From NCBI RefSeq assembly GCF_947502995.1, contig NZ_CANNBW010000029.1:1-55486 (forward strand): a stretch of 55,486 nt of DNA, read 5' to 3'. How positions within the stretch are numbered: position 1 is the first letter of the stretch; each line of letters begins with the position of its first letter. This document shows positions 32,892 through 41,716 of this stretch, piece after piece. This DNA comes from an uncultured Tenacibaculum sp. GTDB lineage: Bacteria; Bacteroidota; Bacteroidia; Flavobacteriales; Flavobacteriaceae. The notes under the pieces are model-generated. The model did no database searches and was not told the DNA's origin. It saw only the letters and a list, made by a program, of their open reading frames with translations. Both the position numbers and the translations under genes were made by a program.

Positions 32892-34226
32892 ATGACTGAC
32901 TTTTTATTAACTATCGCAGAGCCAGAAGTAGTTCAAGATTTAGCAAAGCAAGTAGAGGCAATCAAAGGAGATTTATCTATGCTATGGATACTATTGTCTG
33001 GTATACTTGTATTTTTAATGCAAGCTGGATTTACTTTAGTAGAATCTGGAATGACAAGATCTAAAAACGTGGTAAATATTGCAATGAAAAATGCTTTAGA
33101 TATTGCAGTAGGATCACTTGTGTTTTGGGCTGTCGGATATTCATTAATGTACGGTAGTACAAATGGATGGATTGGATGGGGTGGATTTGCTTTTTACAAT
33201 AAGCAAGATCCTTCAGATTTATTTTTCCAAACAGTATTCTGTGCTACTGCAGCAACAATTGTTTCTGGAGCAATTGCAGGTAGAACAAAATATACCACGT
33301 ACATCATTTTCTCTGTAGTTATGACAGCATTAATTTATCCAATTGCTGGAGGATGGCAATGGAATGGAGATGGTTGGTTAGCTAAGCAAGGTTTTATAGA
33401 TTTTGCGGGATCTTCAATTGTACATTCAGTAGGAGGATGGGCTGCATTAGTTGCTGCTATTTTGGTTGGACCTAGATTAGGGAAATATACTAAAGATGGT
33501 AAAGCTATTACTATTCAGGGACACAATAAATTATTAGCAACTTTAGGTGTATTTATATTGTGGTTCGGATGGTTCGGGTTTAATGGAGGTTCTCAATTAG
33601 CTTGGGGAGGTGACGATTCTGTAGGAGCTGCTAAAGTAGTTTTATTGACAAATTTAGCTGCAGCTGCAGGTACTTTAGGAGCGTTAATTATTTCTTGGGT
33701 TAAGTATAAGAAGCCAAATTTAGATATGACTTTAAACGGAGCTTTAGCTGGTTTAGTAAGTATTACTGCAGGTTGTGGAAATATGACGGAAGGTGGAGCA
33801 GTATTAGCTGGTTTAATTGGAGGTGTTATCGTAGTGTTCTCTATGGAGTTTATTGAGCAAAAATTAAAAATTGATGATGCTGTTGGAGCCGTTTCAGTTC
33901 ACGGTATTGTTGGTGCTTGGGGAACATTAGTAATTGGATTATGGGGTGTAGATGGAGCTACAGGTATTGGATTATTTAATGGTGGTGGAGCGACTCAGTT
34001 TTTAACACAATTAACAGGTACAGTTGCTTATGCAGTTTGGGCTTTAGCAACGTCTTTTGTGTTTTTATTTGCTTTAAAGAAAACCATTGGTTTACGTGTA
34101 ACAGAGAAAGAAGAAATTGAAGGATTAGATTTATCTGAACATGGAGCTTTAGCATATCCAGGTAAGAGAAACAGAGGGGAAGAATATGTTGTAGAAAAGA
34201 AAGAAGAAGAACTGGAACTAGTATAA
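32892..34226 (+). CDS. amtB: Ammonium transporter
   Basis: A 444-residue polytopic Amt/MEP/Rh protein with about 11 helices. Visible family segments are MQAGFTLVESGMTRSKN, the pore-His regions SSIVHSVGGWAALVAA and VSVHGIVGAWGTL, and WFGWFGFNGGSQLAW. It carries ammonia or ammonium across the inner membrane, feeding glutamine and then the glutamate synthase encoded next. No PII (glnK) gene is beside it, although one often is in other bacteria. The C-terminal tail is acidic (EEYVVEKKEEELEL). Confidence 0.95.
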   Translation: MTDFLLTIAEPEVVQDLAKQVEAIKGDLSMLWILLSGILVFLMQAGFTLVESGMTRSKNVVNIAMKNALDIAVGSLVFWAVGYSLMYGSTNGWIGWGGFAFYNKQDPSDLFFQTVFCATAATIVSGAIAGRTKYTTYIIFSVVMTALIYPIAGGWQWNGDGWLAKQGFIDFAGSSIVHSVGGWAALVAAILVGPRLGKYTKDGKAITIQGHNKLLATLGVFILWFGWFGFNGGSQLAWGGDDSVGAAKVVLLTNLAAAAGTLGALIISWVKYKKPNLDMTLNGALAGLVSITAGCGNMTEGGAVLAGLIGGVIVVFSMEFIEQKLKIDDAVGAVSVHGIVGAWGTLVIGLWGVDGATGIGLFNGGGATQFLTQLTGTVAYAVWALATSFVFLFALKKTIGLRVTEKEEIEGLDLSEHGALAYPGKRNRGEEYVVEKKEEELELV

Positions 34227-34308
34227 ATTTTCATTCCTATTAAATGAAATTTAAAGAAGAGTAAAAGCTTATGTATTAAATAATACAACACAGCTAAGCC
34301 TTACTTAT

Positions 34309-34352
34309 ATGAGAAATGTGTAATTCATTTTATGCATTTCTCATATTACACA
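34309..34352 (+). promoter_or_regulatory. Interleaved inverted repeats (possible pseudoknot) before gltB
   Basis: ATGAGAAATG (34309-34318) pairs perfectly with CATTTCTCAT (34335-34344). TGTGTAAT (34317-34324) pairs perfectly with ATTACACA (34345-34352). The two helices interleave, as in an H-type pseudoknot, and lie about 30 bases before the gltB start. As DNA, the same bases could be a protein-binding site of swapped half-sites. Confidence 0.5.
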
Positions 34353-34381
34353 TAAATAAACTAACAAATTAAATTTTTTAT

Positions 34382-37300
34382 ATGAAAGATCAAGGCTTGT
34401 ATTTAAGTGAGTTTGAGAGAGACAATTGTGGTGCCGGATTCATATGTAATTTAAAAGGTAAAAAGTCAAATCAAATTATTCACGATGCACTAGAAATTTT
34501 AATAAAACTAGAGCATAGAGGAGCAGTTAGTTCAGATGGAAGAACCGGAGATGGTGCTGGAATTTTAATAGATATTCCTCACGACTTTTTTAAAAGAGTA
34601 TGTAATTTCGAATTACCAGAAATAAAAGAATATGCAGTCGGGCAAGTTTTTTTGCCAAGAAAATTCAATCAAAGCAGTTATTGCGAAACTGTTTTAGAAG
34701 ATGAATTCAAAAAGCAAGGATTAAAAGTTTTAGGTTGGAGAGATGTTCCTGTAGATACATCTAATTTAGGAGCAATAGCAGCAAAAACACAACCAAAGAT
34801 TAAACAAGTTTTTGTAACCAAAGGAGATAAAGATTTAACAGATTTACAATTTAACGCGAAGTTATTTGCAGCTAGAAAAATTAGCGAACATACTATCGGT
34901 AAATCAAAAATCTCTGAATCTAATTATTTCTATTTATCAAGTTTATCAACAACTACATTAATTTACAAAGGATTATTAATGCCTGAAGATATTGGGCGTT
35001 TTTATGTCGATTTAAGACAACCAGATTTAGTTACTAGATTAGCATTAGTACATCAAAGATTTTCAACAAATACTTTCCCTTCTTGGGATTTAGCTCAGCC
35101 GTTTAGATTCATGTGTCATAATGGGGAAATCAATACGCTAAAAGGTAATGTGAAAAGAATGTTAGCTCGTCAAGAGTTAATGGAGTCAGATTTATTCGGT
35201 GATGATATGAAAAAGTTATTTCCTATTATCACGGAAGGAAAATCAGATTCTGCTTCTATGGATATGGCTGTTGAGTTGTTATTAATGACTGGTAGATCAC
35301 TTCCTGAAGTAATGATGATGTTAGTTCCAGAAGCTTGGGAAAAGGATACTACTATGAGTGCAGAAAAAAGAGCATTTTATGAGTATAATTCTTGTATTAT
35401 GGAACCTTGGGATGGACCCGCTTCTGTTCCTTTTACCGATGGGAATTATATTGGAGCTTTATTAGATAGAAATGGATTAAGACCATCAAGATATACAGTT
35501 ACCAAAAGAGGTAATGTGGTTATGTCTTCTGAAATTGGAGTATTAAATATTAAACCAGATAACGTAGTTAAACATGGTAGATTAGAGCCAGGAAAAATGT
35601 TCTTGGTTGATATGAATGCAGGAAGAATCATTGAAGATGAAGAAATAAAGGAAAAAATTGTTTCTAAACATCCATATAAAGAATGGTTAAAAGAGCATTC
35701 ACTTCCTTTAGCAGATATACCTTATACAAACAATTCTATACCTAAAGAAAAAACAGATTACAAAACAAGATTACGTTTATTTGGTTATACTACAGAAGAG
35801 ATCGATCATTTAATAGCACCTATGGCTATTAATGGTAAAGAAGCTATTGGCTCTATGGGAACAGATACTCCTTTGGCTGTACTTTCAGATAAATCTCAAT
35901 TATTATATAATTATTTTAAGCAATTATTCGCGCAAGTTACAAATCCGCCTTTAGACGGAATTAGAGAAGAAATCATCACAGATATTAGTTTAGCATTAGG
36001 TTCAGATAGAAATATTTTTCATGTAATACCAGAGCAAGCTAAGAAACTCAGAATCCAAAACCCTGTAATTTCAAATGAAGATCTAGATAAGATTAAAAAT
36101 TTAGAGCATGATGATTTTAAAGCAGTAACTATTCCTATGCTTTTTCCTTTAGAAAAAGGTGTTAATGGTATAGAGAATGCATTAGAAGGAATTCTATATA
36201 AGGCAACTGTTGCTGTTGAAGATGAAGGAGCGAATATTATTATTCTTTCAGATAGAGGTGTGAATAAAGAATGGGCGCCAATTCCAGCATTATTAGCATG
36301 TTCTTATCTGCATAATTCAATGTATAGAAAAGGAACACGTTCTAAAATTGGAATTATCATAGAGAGTGCTGAGCCAAGAGAACCGCATCATTTTGCAACG
36401 TTGTTTGGTTATGGAGCAAGTGCTATTAATCCGTATATGGTTAATGAAATTATAGCACGTCAAGTAGAGAAAGGTGAAATCTCAGATATTCAAGTAGGAA
36501 AAGCAGTTAAAAATTTCAATAAAGCAATTGGTAAAGGTTTGTTGAAAATTATGAATAAAATAGGTATTTCAACTTTACATTCATACAGAGCTTCTCAAAT
36601 ATTTGAAATTTTAGGATTAAAGAAAACATTTACAGATAAGTATTTTCCAGGAACACCTTCTAGAATTGGAGGAATTGGATTATATGTGCTTCAAAAAGAG
36701 ATTTATAAAAGATGTACAGAGTCATTTAGAGAAAAAGATATCGATTCAGTTTTAGATTTAGAAATTGGAGGTGATTATCGTTGGAGAAGAAATGGCGAAC
36801 GTCATATGTTTAATCCAACTACAGTTTCTAAATTACAGCAAGCAGTTCGTTCTAAAAGCAAGGAAAGTTATAAAGTTTATGCAGATAAAATCAATAAGCA
36901 GTCTAAGGAGTTAATGACACTTAGAGGTTTATTTGAGTTTGTAAACTTAGATCCTATTCCGATTGAAGAGGTAGAACCTTGGACCGAAATAGTTAAGCGA
37001 TTTAAAACAGGAGCAATGTCTTATGGTTCTATAAGTCAAGAAGCTCATGAGAATTTAGCAATTGCAATGAATAGAATTGGAGGAAAATCTAATTCTGGTG
37101 AAGGTGGAGAAAATAAAGAGCGTTTTAAGAAATTATCTAATGGCGATTCTAAGAATAGTGCCATTAAACAAGTAGCTTCTGGTAGATTTGGAGTTACAAG
37201 TAATTATTTGACAAATGCTAAGGAAATCCAAATTAAAATGGCTCAAGGAGCTAAACCTGGTGAAGGCGGACAATTACCAGGAAAAAAAGTACTGCCTTGG

Positions 37301-38890
37301 ATTGCAGAGGTTAGAAATTCCACGCCTTATGTTGGTTTAATTTCACCGCCACCACATCATGATATTTATTCAATTGAAGATTTAGCACAGTTAATTTTCG
37401 ATTTGAAAAATGCCAATAGAGAAGCAAGAATTAACGTAAAGTTGGTTTCTAAAGTAGGTGTTGGAACTATTGCTGCTGGAGTTGCAAAAGCTAAAGCAGA
37501 TGTAATTTTAGTTTCTGGTTTCGATGGAGGTACAGGAGCTTCTCCTTTAACATCTTTAAAACATGCAGGTTTACCTTGGGAATTAGGAATTGCTGAAGCA
37601 CAACAGACTTTAGTGATGAATAATCTACGTAATCGTGTGGTTTTAGAATGTGATGGACAATTAAAAACTGGTAGAGATGTCGCAATAGCTTGTTTATTAG
37701 GAGCGGAAGAATTTGGTTTTGCAACAGCACCATTAGTAGCTTCTGGTTGTATTATGATGCGTCAATGTCATTTAAATACTTGTCCAGTAGGAATTGCTAC
37801 GCAAGATCCTGAGTTACGTAAAAACTTTAAAGGAACACCAGAGCATGTGATTAATTTCATGTATTTCGTAGCTGAAGAAGTACGACAAATTATGGCGACT
37901 TTAGGATTTAGATCTATTAAAGAAATGGTAGGTCAGGTTGAAAAGTTAAATGTAAATAAAGCTGTAGATCATTACAAAGCAAAAGGGATAGATGCTTCTG
38001 CAATTCTTCATAAAGTGAATTCAAATGAGAATCCAATTTTATACAATACAGAAAAGCAAGATCATGGACTAGAGAAAGTTTTAGATCTTAAGATTGTAGA
38101 TGATGCTAAAGGAGCAATTAAAAATAAGATTAAATCAGAGTTTACCTATGAAATTCAAAATACAAACCGTTCAGTAGGAGCTTTAACTAGTAATGAAATT
38201 TCAAAACTTCATGGTGATGAAGGGTTGCCAGAAGACACTTTAACGTTACAATTTAAAGGTTCTGCTGGACAAAGTTTTGGTGCTTTCGCAACAAAAGGTT
38301 TAAAAATGGTTGTTCATGGTGAAACTAACGATTATTTAGGTAAAGGTTTATCTGGAGCCAAAATTATTGTGAAAAAACCAGATGAGGCTGATTTTATTGC
38401 CGAAGATAATATTATTGTTGGAAATGTATGTTTCTACGGTGCAGTAAAAGGTGAAGCTTATGTAAATGGTGTTGCAGGTGAACGTTTTTGTGTAAGAAAT
38501 TCTGGAATTACAGCTGTTGTAGAAGGGATTGGAGATCACGGTTGTGAGTATATGACAGGTGGTAAAGTTGTTGTGCTTGGTAAAACAGGGCGAAATTTTG
38601 CTGCTGGAATGAGTGGAGGAATTGCATATGTGTACGATCCATCTCATCAATTCAGAAACGAGTTGTGTAATCTAGAAATGGTAGAATTAGTTCATTTAGA
38701 AACTGAAGATCAGAAAGACTTAAAAGGGTTAATTGAGCAGCATGTAGGATATACAAAAAGTACTTTAGGAGTTAAAATATTAGAAGAATGGGAAGTAAAT
38801 AAAATGGATTTTATTAAAGTATTCCCAACAGATTATAGGTTAGCTTTAGAAAGAATAGCGCAAGAAGAAACAACTAAAATAACAGCATAA
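34382..38890 (+). CDS. gltB: Glutamate synthase large subunit
   Basis: A 1502-residue enzyme of normal GltB size. The N-terminal class II glutamine amidotransferase starts at Cys16 (DNCGAGF) after a 15-residue propeptide. The FMN synthase domain follows (about 780-1180), with ISPPPHHDIYSIEDL, SGFDGGTGASPL and the 3Fe-4S cysteines in GCIMMRQCHLNTCPVG. The beta-helix GXGXG domain ends the protein (LSGAKIIV, GMSGGIAYVYDP). It makes two glutamates from glutamine and 2-oxoglutarate. gltD follows after three bases. It sits between amtB and the ilv operon, which needs glutamate as amino donor. Confidence 0.97.
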   Translation: MKDQGLYLSEFERDNCGAGFICNLKGKKSNQIIHDALEILIKLEHRGAVSSDGRTGDGAGILIDIPHDFFKRVCNFELPEIKEYAVGQVFLPRKFNQSSYCETVLEDEFKKQGLKVLGWRDVPVDTSNLGAIAAKTQPKIKQVFVTKGDKDLTDLQFNAKLFAARKISEHTIGKSKISESNYFYLSSLSTTTLIYKGLLMPEDIGRFYVDLRQPDLVTRLALVHQRFSTNTFPSWDLAQPFRFMCHNGEINTLKGNVKRMLARQELMESDLFGDDMKKLFPIITEGKSDSASMDMAVELLLMTGRSLPEVMMMLVPEAWEKDTTMSAEKRAFYEYNSCIMEPWDGPASVPFTDGNYIGALLDRNGLRPSRYTVTKRGNVVMSSEIGVLNIKPDNVVKHGRLEPGKMFLVDMNAGRIIEDEEIKEKIVSKHPYKEWLKEHSLPLADIPYTNNSIPKEKTDYKTRLRLFGYTTEEIDHLIAPMAINGKEAIGSMGTDTPLAVLSDKSQLLYNYFKQLFAQVTNPPLDGIREEIITDISLALGSDRNIFHVIPEQAKKLRIQNPVISNEDLDKIKNLEHDDFKAVTIPMLFPLEKGVNGIENALEGILYKATVAVEDEGANIIILSDRGVNKEWAPIPALLACSYLHNSMYRKGTRSKIGIIIESAEPREPHHFATLFGYGASAINPYMVNEIIARQVEKGEISDIQVGKAVKNFNKAIGKGLLKIMNKIGISTLHSYRASQIFEILGLKKTFTDKYFPGTPSRIGGIGLYVLQKEIYKRCTESFREKDIDSVLDLEIGGDYRWRRNGERHMFNPTTVSKLQQAVRSKSKESYKVYADKINKQSKELMTLRGLFEFVNLDPIPIEEVEPWTEIVKRFKTGAMSYGSISQEAHENLAIAMNRIGGKSNSGEGGENKERFKKLSNGDSKNSAIKQVASGRFGVTSNYLTNAKEIQIKMAQGAKPGEGGQLPGKKVLPWIAEVRNSTPYVGLISPPPHHDIYSIEDLAQLIFDLKNANREARINVKLVSKVGVGTIAAGVAKAKADVILVSGFDGGTGASPLTSLKHAGLPWELGIAEAQQTLVMNNLRNRVVLECDGQLKTGRDVAIACLLGAEEFGFATAPLVASGCIMMRQCHLNTCPVGIATQDPELRKNFKGTPEHVINFMYFVAEEVRQIMATLGFRSIKEMVGQVEKLNVNKAVDHYKAKGIDASAILHKVNSNENPILYNTEKQDHGLEKVLDLKIVDDAKGAIKNKIKSEFTYEIQNTNRSVGALTSNEISKLHGDEGLPEDTLTLQFKGSAGQSFGAFATKGLKMVVHGETNDYLGKGLSGAKIIVKKPDEADFIAEDNIIVGNVCFYGAVKGEAYVNGVAGERFCVRNSGITAVVEGIGDHGCEYMTGGKVVVLGKTGRNFAAGMSGGIAYVYDPSHQFRNELCNLEMVELVHLETEDQKDLKGLIEQHVGYTKSTLGVKILEEWEVNKMDFIKVFPTDYRLALERIAQEETTKITA

Positions 38891-38893
38891 ATC

Positions 38894-40357
38894 ATGGGAG
38901 AATTAGGCGGATTTAAAAAATACGATAGAAAACAAGAGACAAATACTGCTGTTAAAGATAGAGTAAGGAATTTTAAAGAATTTACAAGTCCATTATCAAT
39001 TACAGAGCAACAAAAACAAGGTTCCCGTTGTATGGATTGTGGAATTCCTTTTTGTCACAGTGGTTGTCCTCTAGGGAATTTAATTCCTGATTTTAATGAT
39101 ATGGTTCATAAAGGAGAATGGAAAAAAGCATTAGATATTTTACATTCTACTAATAACTTTCCAGAGTTTACTGGAAGATTATGTCCAGCTCCTTGTGAAA
39201 AAGCTTGTGTTTTAGGAATTATAGATCAACCCGTTTCTATAGAAAATACAGAAAAGTATATCGTAGAAAAAGGATTTGAAAAAGGTTGGATAAAACCAAA
39301 ACTTCCAAATTACAGAACAGGGAAAAGTGTTGCTGTGGTAGGTTCTGGCCCCGCTGGTTTAGCAGCTGCTCAACAATTAAATAGAGCTGGGCATTTGGTA
39401 ACTGTTTTTGAAAGAGAAGATGAAGTAGGAGGTTTGTTACGTTATGGAATTCCTAACTTTAAATTAGAGAAAGAAGTTATCGATAGAAGAATACATATTT
39501 TAGAAGCAGAAGGTATTACATTTAAAACAAATGCAAATATTGGAGTAAATGTTTCTGTTGATAAACTAAAAGAGTTTGATGCCGTAGTATTATGCGGCGG
39601 AGCTACAAAAGCTAGAGCGTTAAATATTCCTGGAAGTGATGCAAATGGTGTACATCAAGCGATGGATTTTTTAACAAAGCAAACCAAAGCGTTATTTAAT
39701 TCAGATTTAGAAAGTGAAGTGATTAGTGCTAAAGGTAAAAATGTAATTGTAATTGGAGGAGGAGATACAGGTTCAGATTGTATCGGAACTTCTAATCGTC
39801 ATGGGGCAAATTCGGTAACCAATTTTGAAATTATGCCAAAACCTCCTAAAGCAAGAAGTGTTCAAACACCTTGGCCATTTTGGCCTTTACAATTAAAGAC
39901 TAGTTCTTCTCACGAAGAAGGTTGCGATCGTAATTGGCTTATCAATACAAAAGAATTTGTAAAGAATGATAAAGGTGAGCTTATTGCGTTAAAAACAGTA
40001 GAAGTAGAATGGAAAATAATTCCAGGTGAGCGTCCACAGCTTATAGAAATAGAAGGTACAGAAAAAACTTGGCCTTGTGATTTGGTATTTTTGGCTTTAG
40101 GATTTACCGGCCCAGAGAAAACATTACCAGAATTATTAGATTTAGATTTAGACTTTAGATCTAATATTAAGGCAAGTACAAGCAATTATCAAACGAATGT
40201 TCCAAATATATTCACTGCGGGTGATATGAGAAGAGGTCAATCACTTATTGTTTGGGCTATTTCAGAAGGAAGACAAGCAGCTCATCATGTAGATGCTTAT
40301 TTGATGGGAAGCTCAAGTTTACCATTAAAAGATAGTAATGATTTGTTAAGTGCATAA
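38894..40357 (+). CDS. gltD: Glutamate synthase small subunit
   Basis: A 487-residue FAD/NADPH oxidoreductase. The N-terminal part carries the 4Fe-4S cysteines (SRCMDCGIPFCHSGCPLGN and RLCPAPCEKAC). Two GxGxxG dinucleotide sites follow (VAVVGSGPAGLAAA and VIVIGGGDTGSDC). It passes NADPH electrons to GltB. The start is four bases after the gltB stop. The stop is followed within 15 bases by the ilv promoter region with no terminator of its own visible. Confidence 0.97.
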   Translation: MGELGGFKKYDRKQETNTAVKDRVRNFKEFTSPLSITEQQKQGSRCMDCGIPFCHSGCPLGNLIPDFNDMVHKGEWKKALDILHSTNNFPEFTGRLCPAPCEKACVLGIIDQPVSIENTEKYIVEKGFEKGWIKPKLPNYRTGKSVAVVGSGPAGLAAAQQLNRAGHLVTVFEREDEVGGLLRYGIPNFKLEKEVIDRRIHILEAEGITFKTNANIGVNVSVDKLKEFDAVVLCGGATKARALNIPGSDANGVHQAMDFLTKQTKALFNSDLESEVISAKGKNVIVIGGGDTGSDCIGTSNRHGANSVTNFEIMPKPPKARSVQTPWPFWPLQLKTSSSHEEGCDRNWLINTKEFVKNDKGELIALKTVEVEWKIIPGERPQLIEIEGTEKTWPCDLVFLALGFTGPEKTLPELLDLDLDFRSNIKASTSNYQTNVPNIFTAGDMRRGQSLIVWAISEGRQAAHHVDAYLMGSSSLPLKDSNDLLSA

Positions 40358-40370
40358 TGTTTTTTTTAAA

Positions 40371-40407
40371 TTGATTAGGATAATTCAAAAAAAAATAACA
40401 ATATTTG
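40371..40407 (+). promoter_or_regulatory. Likely promoter of the ilv attenuator leader
   Basis: AATATTTG at 40400-40407, followed by CACTAT, resembles the tRNA -7 boxes (TATATTTGCACC). A TTG at 40371-40373 is a possible -33 element, but the 26-base spacing is longer than the 19 seen elsewhere in the window. If used, transcription would start near 40412-40415, only a few bases before the first leader ATG (40417), giving a leaderless or almost leaderless mRNA. Confidence 0.5.
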
Positions 40408-40416
40408 CACTATCAG

Positions 40417-40482
40417 ATGAATACAAGAATTTTAAATATCATTTCTATCATTGTCGTTGTGATTATTATTTCACAAGGATAG
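40417..40482 (+). CDS. ilv leader peptide 1 (Ile/Val-rich attenuator peptide)
   Basis: A 21-residue open frame, ATG to TAG. It begins MNTRILN and continues with a run of Ile and Val ending IIISQG: eight Ile, three Val and one Leu, so more than half are the end products of the operon. The stop codon is directly followed by AGGAAG (40483-40488), the antiterminator strand. Peptides of this kind stall the ribosome when charged Ile or Val tRNA is short. No database match was run. The composition, stop position and terminator downstream are all seen in the sequence. Confidence 0.85.
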   Translation: MNTRILNIISIIVVVIIISQG

Positions 40483-40546
40483 AGGAAGTGATTTTTAAAT
40501 TTTAAGATATAATTAAAGGCTTCCTAAATTTTAGGAGGCCTTTTTT
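40483..40546 (+). terminator. Attenuator 1: antiterminator and terminator
   Basis: The terminator stem pairs 515-527 with 531-543 (last three digits of 40xxx): AAAGGC, one T-G wobble and TCCTAA, with T541-546. The 5' arm contains CTTCCT (40520-40525), which is fully complementary to AGGAAG (40483-40488) just past the leader stop. If AGGAAG is free it pairs with CTTCCT and breaks the terminator. A ribosome at the stop would cover AGGAAG and let the terminator form. Confidence 0.85.
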
Positions 40547-40557
40547 AGTTTAAAAAC

Positions 40558-40617
40558 ATGAACATTTTAGTAAACATTATTATTAGCGTAGTCATTATTA
40601 GCTCATCACCGAGTTGA
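40558..40617 (+). CDS. ilv leader peptide 2 (Ile/Val-rich attenuator peptide)
   Basis: A 19-residue open frame, ATG to TGA, starting 11 bases after the first terminator's T run. It begins MNILVNIIISVVIIS and ends SSPS, with six Ile, three Val and one Leu. The pattern N-I-I-x-S then V-V then I-I matches leader 1, so the two look like diverged duplicates. Its stop codon lies inside the second antiterminator strand, GTTGATA (40613-40619). Confidence 0.85.
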   Translation: MNILVNIIISVVIISSSPS

Positions 40618-40676
40618 TATAGCTTGCTATTGTATAAAAAGGCCTGTATCAACTAGTTGATACAGGCCTTTTTTTT
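40613..40676 (+). terminator. Attenuator 2: antiterminator and terminator
   Basis: A perfect stem of about 18 pairs (40636-40653 with 40656-40673), read AAAAAGGCCTGTATCAAC and its complement, with T after it. GTTGATA at 40613-40619 is an exact copy of the terminator's 3' arm (40656-40662), so it can take over pairing with TATCAAC (40647-40653) and stop the terminator from forming. A ribosome at the leader-2 stop would hide it. Confidence 0.88.
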
Positions 40677-40827
40677 GAGTATTGATTATCGTATGTGTTT
40701 TGTGTTAAAGTTCTGGTTATTAGTTTTTTATATGTTTTTAAGAGTAGTTAAAAATCATAAGAGATTAAGTTTCTAAAACTGAATTAAAAAAGGATAAAAT
40801 AAATTAGAATTATAAATAAAAGAAATC

Positions 40828-41715
40828 ATGTATTTCAACGATAAAAGTGTTGTTTTTCTTAATGGAGAATTTGTTAAAGCTACTGATGCTAAGATGAATA
40901 TGTATAGTCAAAGCTTACATTATGGAAATGGGGTTTTTGAAGGTATACGTTCCTATAAAACAGAAAATGGAACTAGAATTTTTAAGTCGTATGAACATTA
41001 CAAAAGATTAAAGTATGGAGTCGATGTAATGGGAATACAATTCAAGTATTCTGAAGAAGAATTAACAGAAATTACCTACAAACTTTTAGAGTTAAATAAT
41101 CTCCAAGATGCTTACATAAGACCTTTGGTTTTTACTGGAGAAAATATGGGGTTAGCAACTTCAACTGAGACGAATTTAGTTATACAATGTTGGGAATGGG
41201 GAAAGTTGATGGGAGATAAATTATTACGAGTAAAAACATCAAGATTCCAAAGACCTAACCCGAACTCTTGTTTCGTTGAGGCTAAGATTACTGGTCATTA
41301 CGTTAATTCAATTTTATCTACGAATGAAGTGAAAAGTCAAGGTTACGATGAAGCTCTGCTGTTAGATATGAATGGAAATGTAGCAGAATGTTCAGGAGCT
41401 AATGTTTTTATGCAGAAAGATGGAAAATTATATACTCCACCAAGAGGTCATATTATGGCTGGAATTACTAGAGCTACAGTAATAGATTTATGTAGAGAAG
41501 AAGGAATTCCAGTAGAAGAAAAACATTTCACTTTAGATGAATTAAAAACTGCAGATGCTTGTTTTTTCACAGGAACAGCAGCTGAAGTTGTAGGCTTAGA
41601 GTCTGTAGACGAATACAAATTTCCAATGGATTGGAAAACATCACATGGATATAATTTAATGAAACTATATAAAGCAGAAGTACTAGAAGAAAGAGTACAT
41701 GAAAAAGCACTTTAA
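40828..41715 (+). CDS. ilvE: Branched-chain amino-acid aminotransferase
   Basis: A 295-residue fold-type IV PLP aminotransferase. SLHYGNGVFEGIRSY is the family start, EAKITGHYVNS carries the PLP lysine K153, and CSGANVFMQKDGKLYTP with GITRATVIDL completes the substrate and phosphate sites. It transaminates the 2-oxo acids of valine, isoleucine and leucine with glutamate. It is the first structural gene after the double attenuator and sits next to ilvD with only one base between stop and start. Confidence 0.95.
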   Translation: MYFNDKSVVFLNGEFVKATDAKMNMYSQSLHYGNGVFEGIRSYKTENGTRIFKSYEHYKRLKYGVDVMGIQFKYSEEELTEITYKLLELNNLQDAYIRPLVFTGENMGLATSTETNLVIQCWEWGKLMGDKLLRVKTSRFQRPNPNSCFVEAKITGHYVNSILSTNEVKSQGYDEALLLDMNGNVAECSGANVFMQKDGKLYTPPRGHIMAGITRATVIDLCREEGIPVEEKHFTLDELKTADACFFTGTAAEVVGLESVDEYKFPMDWKTSHGYNLMKLYKAEVLEERVHEKAL

Positions 41716-41716
41716 A

